Shown here: positions 44,427 through 55,958 of the stretch, piece by piece | How positions within the stretch are numbered: position 1 is the stretch's first letter | Layout: each line of letters opens with the position of its first letter | DNA from: Elymus sibiricus | Taxonomy: Eukaryota; Streptophyta; Magnoliopsida; Poales; Poaceae | Assembly: GCA_039707655.1 (NCBI GenBank) | Contig: CM077668.1 | Coordinates: forward strand, 399,059,630-399,123,629 | Direction of reading: 5' to 3' | Length of the DNA: 64,000 nucleotides | Position numbers and translations under genes: made by a program | The notes under the pieces: model-generated | The model's database searches: none | The model's input: only the letters and a program-made list of their open reading frames with translations | Told to the model about the DNA's origin: nothing

Positions 44427-45699
44427 CAGGTCTATGCGTAGATGTTATTTGCACGAGTAGAACACAAGTGAGTTGTGGGCGTGGGTGTATACATATTGCT
44501 TGCCGTTACTAGTTGTTACTTGATTCGGCGGTATTGTGAGATGAAGCGGCCCGGACCGACATTACGCGTACGCTTACGCGAGACAGGTTTCACCGCTACG
44601 TGCACTCGTTGCATAAAGGTGACTGGCGGGTGTCTGTCTCTCTTACTTTAGTTGAATCGGTTTCAATGAAGAGGGTTCTTTTAGAAGATCAAAAAGCAAT
44701 CACTACACCACGTTGTGGTTTTGCGTAGGTAAGAACGGTTCTTGCAAACCCGTAGCAGCCACGTAAAACTTGCAACAACAAAGGAGAGGACGTCTAACTT
44801 GTTTTTGCAGGGTATGCTGGTGATGTGATATGGCCAAGACATGATGTGATATAAGTTGTTGTATGAGATGATCATGTTTTGTAAGTTATTAGGCAACCGG
44901 CAGGAGCCTTATGGTTGTCTCTTTATTGTATGCAATGCCAACGCTATGTAATTGCTTTACTTTACCGCTATTAGTTAGCAGTAGTAGTAGTAGTAGCAAT
45001 AGCCGGCGAGACGACCACGACGCTACGATGGAGATCAAGGTGTCACGACGCTACGATGGAGATCAAGGTGTCAACCCGGTGACGATGGAGATCATGACGG
45101 TGCTTTGCTGATGGAGATCAAAAGCACAAGACGATGATGGCCATATCATGTCACATATATTGAATTGCATGTGATGTTAATCCTTTTATGCATCTTATTT
45201 TGCTTAGGACGACGGTAGCATTATAAGATGATCCCTTCACTAAATTTCAAGATAAGTGTTCTCCCCTAGTATGCACCGTTGCGAAGGTTCGACGCTTCTA
45301 AGCACCACGTGATGATCGGGTGTGATGGATTCTTTCGTTCGCATACAACGGGTGTAAGCCAGTTTTACACACGCAGAATACTTGGGTTAAACTTGACGAG
45401 CCTAGCATGTACAGACATGGCCTCGGAACACAAGAGACCGAAAGGTCGAACATGAGTCATATAGTAGATATGATCAACATGAAAGATGTTCACCATTGAT
45501 AACTAATCCACCTCACGTGATGATCGGACGTGGTTTAGTTTGATGTGGATCATGTTACACTTAGACAACTTGAGGGATGTTAATCTAAGTGGGAGTTCTT
45601 AAGTAATTTGATTAATTGAACTTCAATTATCATGAACATAGTCAATAGTGTCTTAGCAAACTTATGTTGTAGATCGATAGACCACGCTGTAGCTCCCCT
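44427..45699 (+). other. copia B 5' leader with short repeats; no gene
   Basis: This is the untranslated leader before gag. It holds a short (GTA)n run at 44981-44996 and tandem 28-bp units from 45016 (cacgacgctacgatggagat at 45016 and 45044, then degenerate copies to about 45120). Its last part (45530-45690) matches the copia A leader. Confidence 0.75.
45016..45120 (+). repeat. 28-bp tandem repeat in copia B leader
   Basis: There are two near-exact units (45016-45043, 45044-45071) followed by two decayed ones, all centred on GATGGAGATCA. A position just upstream of gag could affect packaging or RNA structure; untested. Confidence 0.8.
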
Positions 45700-46625
45700 G
45701 TATTTTCATGCGTTCCTAGAGAAAGTTAAGTTGAAAGTTGATGGAAGCAACTATGCGGACTAGGTCCGTATTCTGAGGATTGTCCTCACTGCTTCACAGA
45801 AGGCTTATGTCTTTGACGCACCGCTCGGTGAGCAACCCCTACGGCTTCGTCTGAGGACGTTATGAACGTCTGGCAGACAAGAAAAGATGACTACTCGATA
45901 GTTCAGTGCGCCATACTTTACGGCTTAGAACCGGAGCTCCAAATATGTTTTGAGCAACACGGAGCATATGAGATGTTCCAAGAGCTGAAAATTTGTTTTT
46001 CAAGACTCACACCCGGGTCGAGAGGGATGACACCTTCGACAAGTTCTATAGCTACAAGATGGAGGAGAACAGCTCCATTAGTGAGCATGTACTCAGAATG
46101 TCTGAGTACTTCAAACACTTGAATCAAGTGGGAGTTAGACTTCCGAATAAAGTGGTGATTGATAGAGTTCTCTAGTCACTATCACTAAGCTACTGGATCT
46201 TCGTGATGAACTATAAACATGCAAGGGATAGAAGATCCTTAAGCTATTCGCGATGCTACAATTTGTGGATGTAGAAATCAAAAAAATGGGGGAGCATCAA
46301 GTGTTGATGGTTAATATGACCACTAGTTTCAAGAAGGGCAAGGGAAAGAAAAGGGAACTTCAAGAAGAACGGTAAAACAGTTGCCGCTCACGCGAAGAAA
46401 CCCAAGGCTGAACCAAACCCGAGACTTAGTGCTCCCATTGCAAAGGGAAATGTCACAGGGAGCGGAACTTCCCCAAAGTAACTGGCAGATAATAAGACTG
46501 GCAATGTCAACAAAGATATTTGATATACATGTTATTGATATGTACCTTACTAGTACTCGTAGGAGCACCTGGGTATTTGATACTTGTTCAGTTGCTTACA
46601 ACTTGAAACATGGAGCTTCGGAATA
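45700..46625 (+). pseudogene. copia B gag and protease start (broken)
   Basis: This aligns to copia A gag (DYSIVQCAILYGLEPEL, EENSSISEHVLRMSEY) with several frame changes. The zinc knuckle is CSHCKGKCHRERNF (46430-46471), where the last Cys has become Phe. The protease site reads VFDTCS near 46571, with Gly replaced by Cys, a different loss from that in copia A (Asp). Confidence 0.82.
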
Positions 46626-48650
46626 AACGAGGGCTAGCTAAGAACGAGGTGACGATGTGCATTGGAAGTGTCTCCAAGGTTGATGTGATCACCATCGCCA
46701 CGCTCTCTCTACCTTCAGGATTAGTGATGAACCTAAATAATTGTTATTTGGTGCTTGCGTTAAGCATAAACATTATATCTGATAGTGTTTATTGCAAGAC
46801 GGTTATTCAATTTCAGAGAATAATTGTTATTCTATTTGGATAATATCATTGATGATCATGCACTTAAAATGAAAGGTTTATAGAATCTTGATCGTAGTAA
46901 TACATATGTTCATAACACGAATGCCAAAAGATAATGATAGTACCACATATTTGTGGAACTGCCGCTTAGGTCATATCAGTGTTAAACACATGAAGAAACT
47001 CCATGCAGATGGGTTTTTGGAATCTCTTGATTATGAATCATTTGAGACATGTGAACCGTGCCTTATTGGCAAGATGACTAAAACTCCGTTCTCCGGAACA
47101 ATGGAGCGAGCAACCAACTTATTGGAAATAATACATACCGATGTATGCGGTCTGATGAGTGTTGAGGCGCGCGGTGGATATCGTTATATTCTCACGTTCA
47201 CTGATGATTTGAGTAGATATGGTTATGTCTACTTGATGAAGCATAAATCTGAAACATTTGAAAAGTTCAAAGAATTTCAGAGTGAAGTAGAGAACCATCG
47301 TAACAAGAAAATAAAGTTCTTACGATCTGATCGTGGAGGAGAATATTTGAGTTAGGAGTTTCGCAATCACTTAAGACAATGTGGAATTGTTTCACAGCTC
47401 ACGCCACATGGAACACCACAGCGTAATGGTGTGTCCGAACGTCGTAATCATACTCTATTGGATATGGTGCGTTCTATGATGTCTCTTACCGATTTGCCAC
47501 TATCATTTTGGGGTTATGCATTAGAGACAGCTGCATTCACTTTAAACAAGGGCACCGTCTAAATCCGTTGAGATGACACCGTATGAACTGTGGTTTGCAA
47601 GAAACCTAAGATGTCGTTTCTGAAAGTTTGGGGATGCAATGCTTATGTCAAAAGGCTTCAGCCAGATAAGCTCGAACCCAAAGCGGATAAGTGCGTCTTC
47701 ATAGGATACCCAAAGGAGACCGTTGGGTACACCTTCTACCACAGATCCGAAGGCAAAGTATTCGTTGCTAAGAATGGATCCTTTCTAGAGAAGGAGTTTC
47801 TCTCGAAAGAAGTGAGTGGGAGGAAAGTAGAACTTGATGAGATAATTGTACCTCCTCTGGATAGTAGTACGCCACAGAAAGAAATTTCTGTGACACCAAC
47901 ACAGACTAGAGAAGAAGTTGATGATGATGATCATGAGGCTTCGGATCAAGTTGCTACAGAACCTCGTAGGTCAACCAGGACACGCTCCGCACCAGATTGG
48001 TACGGCAATCCTGTCTTGGAGGTCATGTTGTTAGAAAACGGTGAACCTACGAACTATGAAGAAGCGATGGCGAGCCCGGATTCCGACAAATGGCTTGAGG
48101 CCATGAAATCCGAGATTAGATCCATGTATGAGAACAAAGTGTGGACTTTGGTAGACTTGCCCGATGAAACGGCGAGCTATTAAAAATAAATAGATCTTTA
48201 AGAAGAAGACGGACGCTGATGGTAATGTCACCGTCTATAAAGCTCGACTTGTTGCTAAAGGTTATCGACAAGTTCAAGGAGTTGACTACGATGAGACTTT
48301 CTCACCCGTAGCGATGCTAAAGTCTGTCAGAATTATGTTAGCAATTGCCGCGTTTTATGATTATGAAATCTGGCAAATGGACGTCAAAACGGCATTCCTT
48401 AATGGATTCCTTAAGGAAGAATTGTATATGATACAACCGGAAGGTTTTGTCGATCCTAAAGGTGCTAACAAAGTATGCAAGCTCCAGCGATCCATCTATG
48501 GACTGGTGCAAGCATCTCGGAGCTGGAATACTCGCTTGGATGAAGTGATCAAAGCGTTTGGGTTTATGCAAGTTTATGGAGAAACTTGTATTTACAACAA
48601 AGTGAGTGGGAGCTCTATAACATTTCTAATAAGTATATGTGATTGGAAAT
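46626..48650 (+). pseudogene. copia B integrase and RT (stops, frameshifts, YVDD deleted)
   Basis: The pre-integrase motif LWNCRLGHISVKHMKK and the integrase block HTDVCG...LRSDRGGEYLS lie in 46888-47355, which ends at a TAG where copia A has TAC. Further breaks occur near 47550 (one extra G) and 48165. RT blocks QMDVKTAFLNG and LQRSIYGLVQASRSW are present at 48314-48640. The catalytic segment that encodes YVDDILL in copia A is missing: ctaata is followed directly by agtatatgtgattgg at 48625-48645. No RT activity is possible. Confidence 0.88.
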
Positions 48651-49534
48651 GATGTAGAATTTCTGGAAAGCATAAATAATTTATTGAAAGGAGTTTTTCA
48701 ATAAAAACCTGTTTTTTGAGTTATCCACGGTTTGGGCATCGAGATCTATAGAGATAGATCAAGACACCTGATAAAAGATTTTCACACACCTTGATTAGAT
48801 TTTGAAGAAGTTCAAAATGGATCAAGTCAAAAGAAATAAGTTCTTGGCTGGTGTGAAGTGGAGTAAGACTTGAAGATCTAGGTAAAGGTTGTTTACATGT
48901 TAGGCATCAAAATCTATAGAGATAGATTGAGACGCCTCATATGACTTTCACAAAACATATACCTTGACAAGATTTTGAAGAAGTTCAAAATGGATCAGTC
49001 AAAGAAGGAGTTCCTGACTGTGGTGAAAGGTGTGAAGTTGAGTAAGGCTCAAATCTCGACCACGGCAAAATAAATAGAATGGATGAAGGTTATCCCCTAT
49101 GCCTCGGCCATAGGTTCTATAAAGTATGCCAAGCTGTGTGCCTTGCCATGTGTCTGGCAAAAGAGGTACCAAAGTGATCCAGGAGTAGATCACTGGACAA
49201 CGGTCAAATTATCCTTAAGATGACTAAGGAAGAATTTCTCGGGAATAGAGATGATAAAGAGTTCGTCGTAAGGGGTTACGTCGATGCAAGCTTTAAACAC
49301 TGATCCGAAAGACTATGAGTCTCAGACCGGATAAGTATAGTGGGGAAATTTTTTGGAGTAGCTCCAAACAGAGTGTGGTAGCAGCATCTACATAGAGATT
49401 TGCCAAGAACACACGGATCTGAATATTGCAGACCCGTTGACTAAAACCTCTCTCACAAGAAAAACATGATCAGCTTTAGAACTGATTAAGTGTTAATTAC
49501 ATGGAGATGTAAACTAGATTATTGACTCTAGTGC
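48651..49534 (+). pseudogene. copia B RNase H remnant with 168-bp duplication
   Basis: This aligns to copia A 3225-3950. The segment with atctatagagatagat occurs at 48744 and again at 48912 (period 168), both followed by TTTTGAAGAAGTTCAAAATG. The copies have diverged at many sites. No open RNase H frame remains. Confidence 0.78.
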
Positions 49535-49545
49535 AAGTGGGAGAC
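49535..49545 (+). promoter_or_regulatory. copia B polypurine tract
   Basis: AAGTGGGAGAC abuts the right LTR and is identical to that of copia A. Confidence 0.85.
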
Positions 49546-51291
49546 TGTTGGAAATATGCCCTAGAGGCAATTAATAAAGTGTTTATTATCATATTTCTCC
49601 GTTCATGATAATGGTTTATTATTCATGCTAGAATTGTATTAACCGGAAACTTAATACATGTGTGGATAATAGACAGATACTGAGTCCCTAGTAAGCCTCT
49701 ACTAGACTAGCTCGTTGATCAAAAGATGGTCAAGATTTCCTGACCATGGACATGAGTTGTCATTTGATGAACGGGATCACATCATTAGGAGAATGATGTG
49801 ATGGACTTGACCCAACCGTTAGCATAGCAAATGATCGTTCAGTTTATTGCTATTGCTTTCACTATGTCAAATACACGTTCCTCTGACCATGAGATCATAT
49901 AACTCCCAGATACCGTAGGAATACTTTGGGTGTATCAAACGTCACAATGTAACTGGGTGATTATAAAGGTGCACTACAGGTATCTCCGAAAGTGTTTGTT
50001 GAGTTGGCATGGATCGAGATTGGGATTTGTCACTCTGACTATCGAAGAGGTATCTCTGGGCCCTCTCGGTAATACAGCATCACAGAAGCCTTGCAAGAAC
50101 CGTGACTAAAGAGTTAGTTGCAAGATGATGTATTACGGAACGAGTAAAGAGACTTGCCGGTAACGAGATTGAACTAGGTATTAGATACCGACGATCGAAT
50201 CTCGGGCAAGTAACATACCGCCGGACAAAAGGGAACAACGTATGTTGTCATATGAGGTTCACCGATAAAGATCTTCTTGGAATATGTAGAAACCAATATG
50301 AGCATCCAGGTTCCGCGGTTAGTTATTGACCGGAGAGTCGTCTCGGTCATGTCTACATCATTCCCGAACCCATAGGGTCCGCACACTTAAGGTTCGATGA
50401 CGATTTAGTATTATATGAGTTATGTGATTGGTGGACGAAGTTTGTTCGGAGTCCCGGATGAGATCACGGACATGACGAGGAGTCTCGAAATGGTCGAGAG
50501 GTAAATATTCATATATTGGAAGGCTATATTCGGACGTCGGAAAGGTTCCGAGTGATTCGGATATTTTTCGGAGTACCGGGGAGTTACGGGAATTCACCGG
50601 GAGAAGTAATGGGCCTTTTTGGGCCATACGGGAAAAGGAGAGGTAGGCCACGTGAGGAGGCGCGCGCCCCCCCTTGCCCAAACCGAATTGGACTAGGGGA
50701 GGGGGCGCAGCCCCCTCTTTCCTTTCCCTCTCCCTTCCCCCTTTCCTACTCCGTATGGGAGGTGGAATCCTACTAGGACTAAGGAGTCCTAGTAGGACTC
50801 CCCACTTTGGTGCGCCCCTAGGGCCAGCCTCCTCCTCCCTCCCTCCTTTATATACGGAGGGGGGGGGGGCGCCCCTTGGAGACATAACAATTGTTCCAAG
50901 CCGTGTGCGGCGCCCCCCTCCACCGTTTACACCCTCGGTCATATTTTCGGAGAGCTTAGGCGAAGCCCTGCCGGAATCACTTCACCGTCACCGTCGCCAC
51001 GCCGTCGTGCTGACGGAACTCATCTACTACCTCGACGTCTTGCTGGATCAAGAAGGCGAGGAACGTCACCGAGCTGCACGTGTGTAGAACTCGGAGGTGC
51101 CGTACGTTCGGTACTCGATCGGTGGAGCTCGAAGGATTGTTCGACTACATCAACCGCGTTGTGAGACGCTTCCGCTAACGGTCTACAAGGGTACGTAGAC
51201 ACACTCTCCCTTCTCGTAGCGATGCATCTCCATGGATAGATCTTGCATGAGCGTAGGATTTTTTTTGAAATTCATGCTCCGTTCCCCAACA
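49546..51291 (+). repeat. copia B 3' LTR
   Basis: Same ends as the 5' LTR. TATA-like tttatatac at 50847-50855. The G run after it is longer than in the 5' copy, which explains most of the length difference. Confidence 0.95.
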
Positions 51292-51296
51292 CGACA

Positions 51297-52310
51297 TAGT
51301 CAATGTCATGCTCCACCGCCACATCCTCCCGCTCCAACTCCGGGCCACCCCAATGTGGGAGCACAAATCTGGGGATGCCAGACCCGTCCTCAGCTTCTTC
51401 TGCTCCTCCCTGTCCGGGATGTGGACGCGGCTCTTCAAGCTGGCCAAGGACAAGATTCCTGAGGAGGGGAAGGACCTCGGCTTCGAGGTCGGCTACACCA
51501 CCACCCGGCTCAATATATATGTTCATATTCCTTTCCTGTTAAGTGAGACGGTTTTCGATGAATCGATCCATTTCATATTTGCAGAACTGGGTGACAAAGG
51601 TGCAGCAAATGTCATGCCCAGCACCACTGCCAGAGGAGGAGAAGTCCCCTCTGCTCACCGCGCTCCTGACCGATTAGCCGCACGTGGTGATCCCCAGGGC
51701 GGCGAAGCCCCACAAGGGCAGGATGGGTCTTCGGGGGCAGGAGACCTCGGTCACCCGGTCCAAGGAGACCCATGCCTCCTCCACCCACGAAAGTGATGGG
51801 GAGGAGGACGAGGATAACCTTCCCCCAAAGGGGAAGAGGACGGCGCCAGAAGACGCAGAGGCCGAGGCTCAACCCTCAGGCCAAAAGAGGTTGAAAGAAA
51901 CCTCAGCCGGGGCGGCTGATGAGCCCCAGCCATCGGAGAAGAACATGTTCTTCGACGAGTCCCAAGACGATCCCCTCGCACTGGGGAGGAAGAAGCCAAC
52001 GCCTCGAAGGTACGCCGCTGTCTTTTGTACTTGTCTTCACAGTTAAATTCTTTGGCAAGGCTAATGCCATGTAAACTTTTTTCCACAGCCCGCCTAGGGC
52101 ACGCCTAAGCGACTCCTCCATTGGTTAGCGCCCACCAGCGGGACGCCGGACCGTGCGGCCTCGGCTCCAGAAGGGCTGGGCGAGGTGAAGTCGACCCCGG
52201 CCCCTCAAGCCAATGCAGCGGGGGTCGAGGAGGTGGTCATGGACGAGGTTGATACCTCGGCCCGCAAGGCCAAGGGGACGAAGTCCTTGAGGTCGTCCAG
52301 GAAGGGCTGG
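51297..52310 (+). pseudogene. Antisense Transposase_28-type gene, 3' part with two candidate introns
   Basis: The reading continues from 42670 as IVNVMLHRHILPLQL and GMWTRLFKLAKDKIPEEGKD. A candidate intron 51521-51584 (gt...tttgcag) precedes NWVTKVQQM and PEEEKSPLLTALLT. An in-frame TAG stands after LLTD near 51676. An acidic/basic tail follows (DGEEDEDNLPPKGKR, EKNMFFDESQDDPL). A second candidate intron is 52011-52088 (cgaag/gtacgc...ccacag/CCC). At 52310 the LTR of the Fatima-like element truncates it. Introns are predicted from splice sites and frame only. Confidence 0.62.
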
Positions 52311-52786
52311 TGAGGGTGTCCCGGACTAAGGGGTCCTCGGGCTGCCGGCCTATCTCTCGTGGGCCGCACTCATGGGCCGCTCTTAATTCATCGAAGGACC
52401 CTGTGCACCAGAAGGAAACCTCCGAAGACTTGGCGTCTCCTCCAAGTAAAGTTTAGCGTAGCCGGAGTGTTTATCCCCTGGTGGCGACCAACCATATGTA
52501 ACCCTAGGTACCCCTGGTGTCTATATAAACCGGATGGTTAGGTCCATAGAAGGGAGAACCATTATCGCTAACCCCATCTAGGGTTTAGTTCATCCAATCT
52601 TGAGGTAGATCAACTCTGTAATCGTCATACATACACATCAATACAATCAAGCAGGACGTAGGGTTTTACCTCTTCGAGAGGGCCCGAACCTGGGTAATCG
52701 CTGTCTCTGCGCTCCCTGTTATCCATTGACTCCAAGATCCGCAGTTCGGACCCCCTACCCGAGATCTGTCGGTTTTGGTACCGACA
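52311..52786 (+). repeat. Fatima-like 5' LTR (476 bp)
   Basis: TGAGGGTGTCCCGGACTAAG to TTTTGGTACCGACA. tatataaac near 52520 is a likely TATA box, followed by leader-like sequence. Confidence 0.85.
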
Positions 52787-52787
52787 T

Positions 52788-52805
52788 TGGTGCTTTCATT
52801 GAGAG
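52788..52805 (+). promoter_or_regulatory. Fatima-like PBS
   Basis: TGGTGCTTTCATTGAGAG follows the LTR by one base and is a recurrent PBS sequence in this group of gypsy elements. The tRNA is not assigned here. Confidence 0.7.
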
Positions 52806-52831
52806 CTCCGCTGTGGGATCATCAAGGATCA

Positions 52832-53775
52832 ATGGCTCGCCTAGTCATCAGTGACGGCATCCGCTACGGGGACATCTTCGTTCCCGGACAGCTCTTCGCG
52901 CTCGGTAGCATCATGCTACGTGCTGATCCGACCGGTCACCTTGGCCGGGTCGGTAGCTTTATCCCCGATCAGGAGATCAGATTTGGAAACCTAGAGTTCG
53001 TCGCCGACTCCCAGGGAGACCTTATTCTCGCAGGGTTCTCGACTTCACCCTAGGGATTCGCAAAACCCTGAGGTTTTAACTTTGGGTACGACCCTGAGCT
53101 CGGATCCAATCTCTACGCTATCAGGTCGGCCACCACCGCAGATCCGACCCTGAGCTCGGATCCAATCTCTACGCTCGACAGCCCAAGATCAGCCTTGGCT
53201 GAGCATGACTACGGGGCAACTTCAAATGCTCCCAGCGTAGCAATACTATGGGTTGACCCCGAGAACTGCCAGAATATGGACCCGATAGATCTCTCGCTAT
53301 TAAACGGGATACTAGATCGGATCCAGGCCATGGGGATCACCAACGGCCAGTCCTCGGTCTACAACCAGATCAGGCTTAAAGCCGACGACAGGGAAATTTA
53401 CATCCCTCCTGCCACCCATTTAGTCGCCACTATCGAAGACTCGGCCAAGGGCTCACCCCTCCTCCCTCTGGAGCCAAGAGTGGATTGGGTACAAATTTCC
53501 GATCATCAAGCTCCATCCTCCAGCTCGGCAGCCGACCTCCGCTCCGGAGAGAGACCTGAGCCGAAGTCTGATTCGGCGCATGACCTCAAGTCTACGCAAC
53601 CGTGCCTGGCCGAAAATCCGAATCCAGAGCCCGGCACGTCGGACTCCATATCGGTCCAGGACACAGCCGCCAAGACCCTGGACTCACATCCTGTCGGGAT
53701 TAATTTTTTATCCCACCCACCCCCCACATCAAGTACTGCCCAAGTAACTCGGGACAGCCTGACGTATGGGATCTA
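52832..53775 (+). pseudogene. Fatima-like gag N-terminal region (broken)
   Basis: The first frame starts MARLVISDGIRYGDIFVPGQ and stops at 53051-53053. A second segment, 53195-53775, is in another frame with acidic and Pro-rich sequence (NGILDRIQAMGITNGQ). A 37-bp direct repeat containing gatccgaccctgagctcgga-like words lies at 53085-53180. Low-complexity structural part of gag; exact domain not recognised. Confidence 0.6.
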
Positions 53776-55958
53776 ATGTACGTCAAACAACAGCCCGGAG
53801 AGACAATTCGGCAATTCTGGACTAAATTCCTTCTCGTTAAAAACAAAATAGCGGACTGTTGCGACACGGAAATCCTGGCAGCTTTCCGACATAACTGCCA
53901 AGACGAAGGCATCTTAAACGCCCTCGCCCGCCGTCACATTCAAAACTTCTCCAAGTTATCGGACTTGGTGTACAAATATTGCGCCATGGAGGATGCTTGG
54001 CAAGCTCAGCAAGAGCAAACGGAGTTAATCCATGCCAAGGAATCAGGATGAGCTCGGGCGAAACGCGCACACCCTCACCGGCCAGCTTAGTATGAGCTGT
54101 CCGAGAAAAAGAAGAAACTCCTGGCAGGATCCAGAACGGTTCTTGACGAACTACTGGACAAACCATGCCCTATACACTCTGTCCTACTCAACACAAACCC
54201 AACTCACAGCCTTCGAGCTTGCTGGGTGGTCAAGCAAGTGGCCAAGAGTGGTGAAGCCATCCTCGGAGGCTCATACTCAGATAGATGTCTCGCAACGCCC
54301 TTGGATGATGACGCCGAGATCATGACGATCTACGAGACGTATTCCTCAAAGAATCAGAGGAAGAGAGCCCTTCGAGAGCTCGGTCAAATTCACCATGTGG
54401 CAGTGATGGAATCATGGACAGACACACCTATCACTTTCAGCGAAGAAGACCAGCCGAGGTCCCGCCCTATCCGAGCTACTGCCGCCCTTGTCCTTGATCC
54501 CATAGTGGATGGATTTCGACTCCAAAAGGTGTTAATGGACGGCGGCAGTGGGTTAAATCTCATTTACGAGGACACCTTGGACAAAATGCAGTTTGACAGA
54601 TCTCACATCGAGCAAAGTCACACCACCTTTCGAGGGATCATCCCCAGAAAGGAGGCACGTTGTAGTGGCCGAATCACTCTCGATGTAGTCTTCAGAACTC
54701 CCGAGAACTATCGATCCGAGGAATTGCTCTTCCACATTGTGCCCTTCCACAGTGGCTACCACGCCTTATTGGGGCGTGATGCATTTGCACGATTCCATGC
54801 TATCCCACATTACGGGTATATGAAACTTAAGATGCCAGGGCCAAACAGCGTGATCACAGTCACAGGTGATCCAGACAGAGCTCTTCGGGCCGAGAATAAA
54901 ATAGCATCGCTCGCCCTCGAAGCATTATTCGAAGCCCTCGCAGCTGAAGAATTAACCGCGCTCCGTTCAACGGTGGACAAGGACGATGTAATCCTCGACA
55001 AAAGGCCCAAATCCACATCTTTCAAACCAGCAGACGAAATCGTCAAATTCCAAGTGCATCCAACAGATCCCAACAAGATGGCATCCATTGGAGCTCAGCT
55101 GGACCCCGCGGTCGATGAAGAATTGCGCAATATTTTGCGCGAAAACTGGGACATCTTTGCCTGGCACCCTTCAGACATGCCAGGGATCCCACGAAGTTTA
55201 GCCGAGCATAGCTTGAACATAATTAAAGGTTTCAAGCCAGTCAAACAGGATTTACGCCGATTTTCTGAACCCAAGCGTCAAGCTATGGGTGAAGAATTGG
55301 CAAAATTGCTCGAAGCCGGATTCATCCGAGATATCAAACATCCAGAGTGGTTGGCTAATCTGGTCATGGTACCTAAGAAAGACAAATCCTGGCGGTTGTG
55401 TGTCGATTTCAAGGACCTAAATAAGGCCTGCCCCAAGGACCCTTTCCCTTTGCCCCGCATAGACCAGATCATAGATGCCACTGCCGGGCATGACTCACTG
55501 TGTTTTCTTGATGCTTACTCCAGATACCATCAAATTAAAATGAAGGAGTCCGATCAAGCGGCCACAACATTCATCACCCCCTATGGGTCGTTCTGTTTCA
55601 ACACAATGCCCATCGGATTAAAAAACGCAGGGGCTACATACCAGCGCATGATCCAAACATGTTTGGAAAAATAGATCAGCAAAACGGTCGAGGCATATGT
55701 GGACGACATGGTTATCAAAACCAAACACGTCAGTCAGCTGGTGGACGACCTCCGTCAAACCTTCGACAGTCTGCGAACTTTCGATATACGGCTCAATCCG
55801 GACAAGTGTGTCTTCGGAGTGCCCGCGGGCAAGCTGCTCGGATTTATTGTTTCCCATAGAGGAATAGAGGCTAACCCGGCCAAAATCCGGGATTTGTCCC
55901 ATCTAGCGGTTCCTACTGATATTAAACACGTCCAAAAACTGGCTGGCTGCGTGGCAGC
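53776..55958 (+). pseudogene. Fatima-like gag core, protease and RT in one frame with three stops
   Basis: One frame runs the full length, interrupted by TGA at 54049-54051, TAG at 54088-54090 and TAG at 55672-55674. Gag core: YVKQQPGETIRQFWTKF. Protease: VLMDGGSGLNLIY, the flap-Asp motif with GGSG in place of TGSG as usual for this lineage. RT: WRLCVDFKDLNKACPKDPFPLPRID, FLDAYSRYHQI, TTFITPYGSFCFNTMPIGLKN, then after the third stop AYVDDMVIKT (catalytic) and GIEANPAKI in the RT-RNase H linker. It ends at 55958 with KLAGCVAA, where Athila-R enters. A gag zinc knuckle is not seen. Confidence 0.88.

Larger units (their letters stand above)
42671..51291 (+). mobile_element. Complete Ty1/copia element 'copia B' inserted in the antisense gene
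   Basis: The element is 8,621 bp with LTRs 42671-44413 (1743 bp) and 49546-51291 (1746 bp), an iMet-like PBS and a purine tract. Target duplication is CGACG (42666-42670) and CGACA (51292-51296), one mismatch. The LTRs are close (about 12 differences in the first 600 bp by eye). The interior is heavily broken: every domain has stops or deletions. It belongs to the same group as copia A. Without it the antisense gene reads through in frame. Confidence 0.93.
40940..52310 (-). mobile_element. Tat-type Ty3/gypsy element on minus strand: 3' LTR and antisense gene (partial)
   Basis: The left end is an LTR (40940-41403) preceded, on the minus strand, by a G-rich tract. Inside, a plus-strand (antisense) spliced ORF of the 'putative gypsy type transposon' family (Pfam Transposase_28 type) is present. 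Antisense extra ORFs between integrase and 3' LTR are known for Tat/Grande-type elements, which fits. Copia B sits inside it (42671-51291). At 52311 a plus-strand gypsy LTR cuts it off, so its pol and 5' LTR are not in the window. Confidence 0.7.
52311..55958 (+). mobile_element. Fatima-like Ty3/gypsy element (5' LTR, gag, protease, RT), cut at 55959
   Basis: The plus-strand 5' LTR (52311-52786) is followed by a PBS-like TGGTGCTTTCATTGAGAG, gag, a DGGSG protease and RT. The reading is cut inside the RT/RNase H linker by the minus-strand Athila-R LTR. Its 3' half is outside the window. It in turn cuts the antisense gene at 52310. The name Fatima-like rests on remembered LTR and PBS style. Confidence 0.82.
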
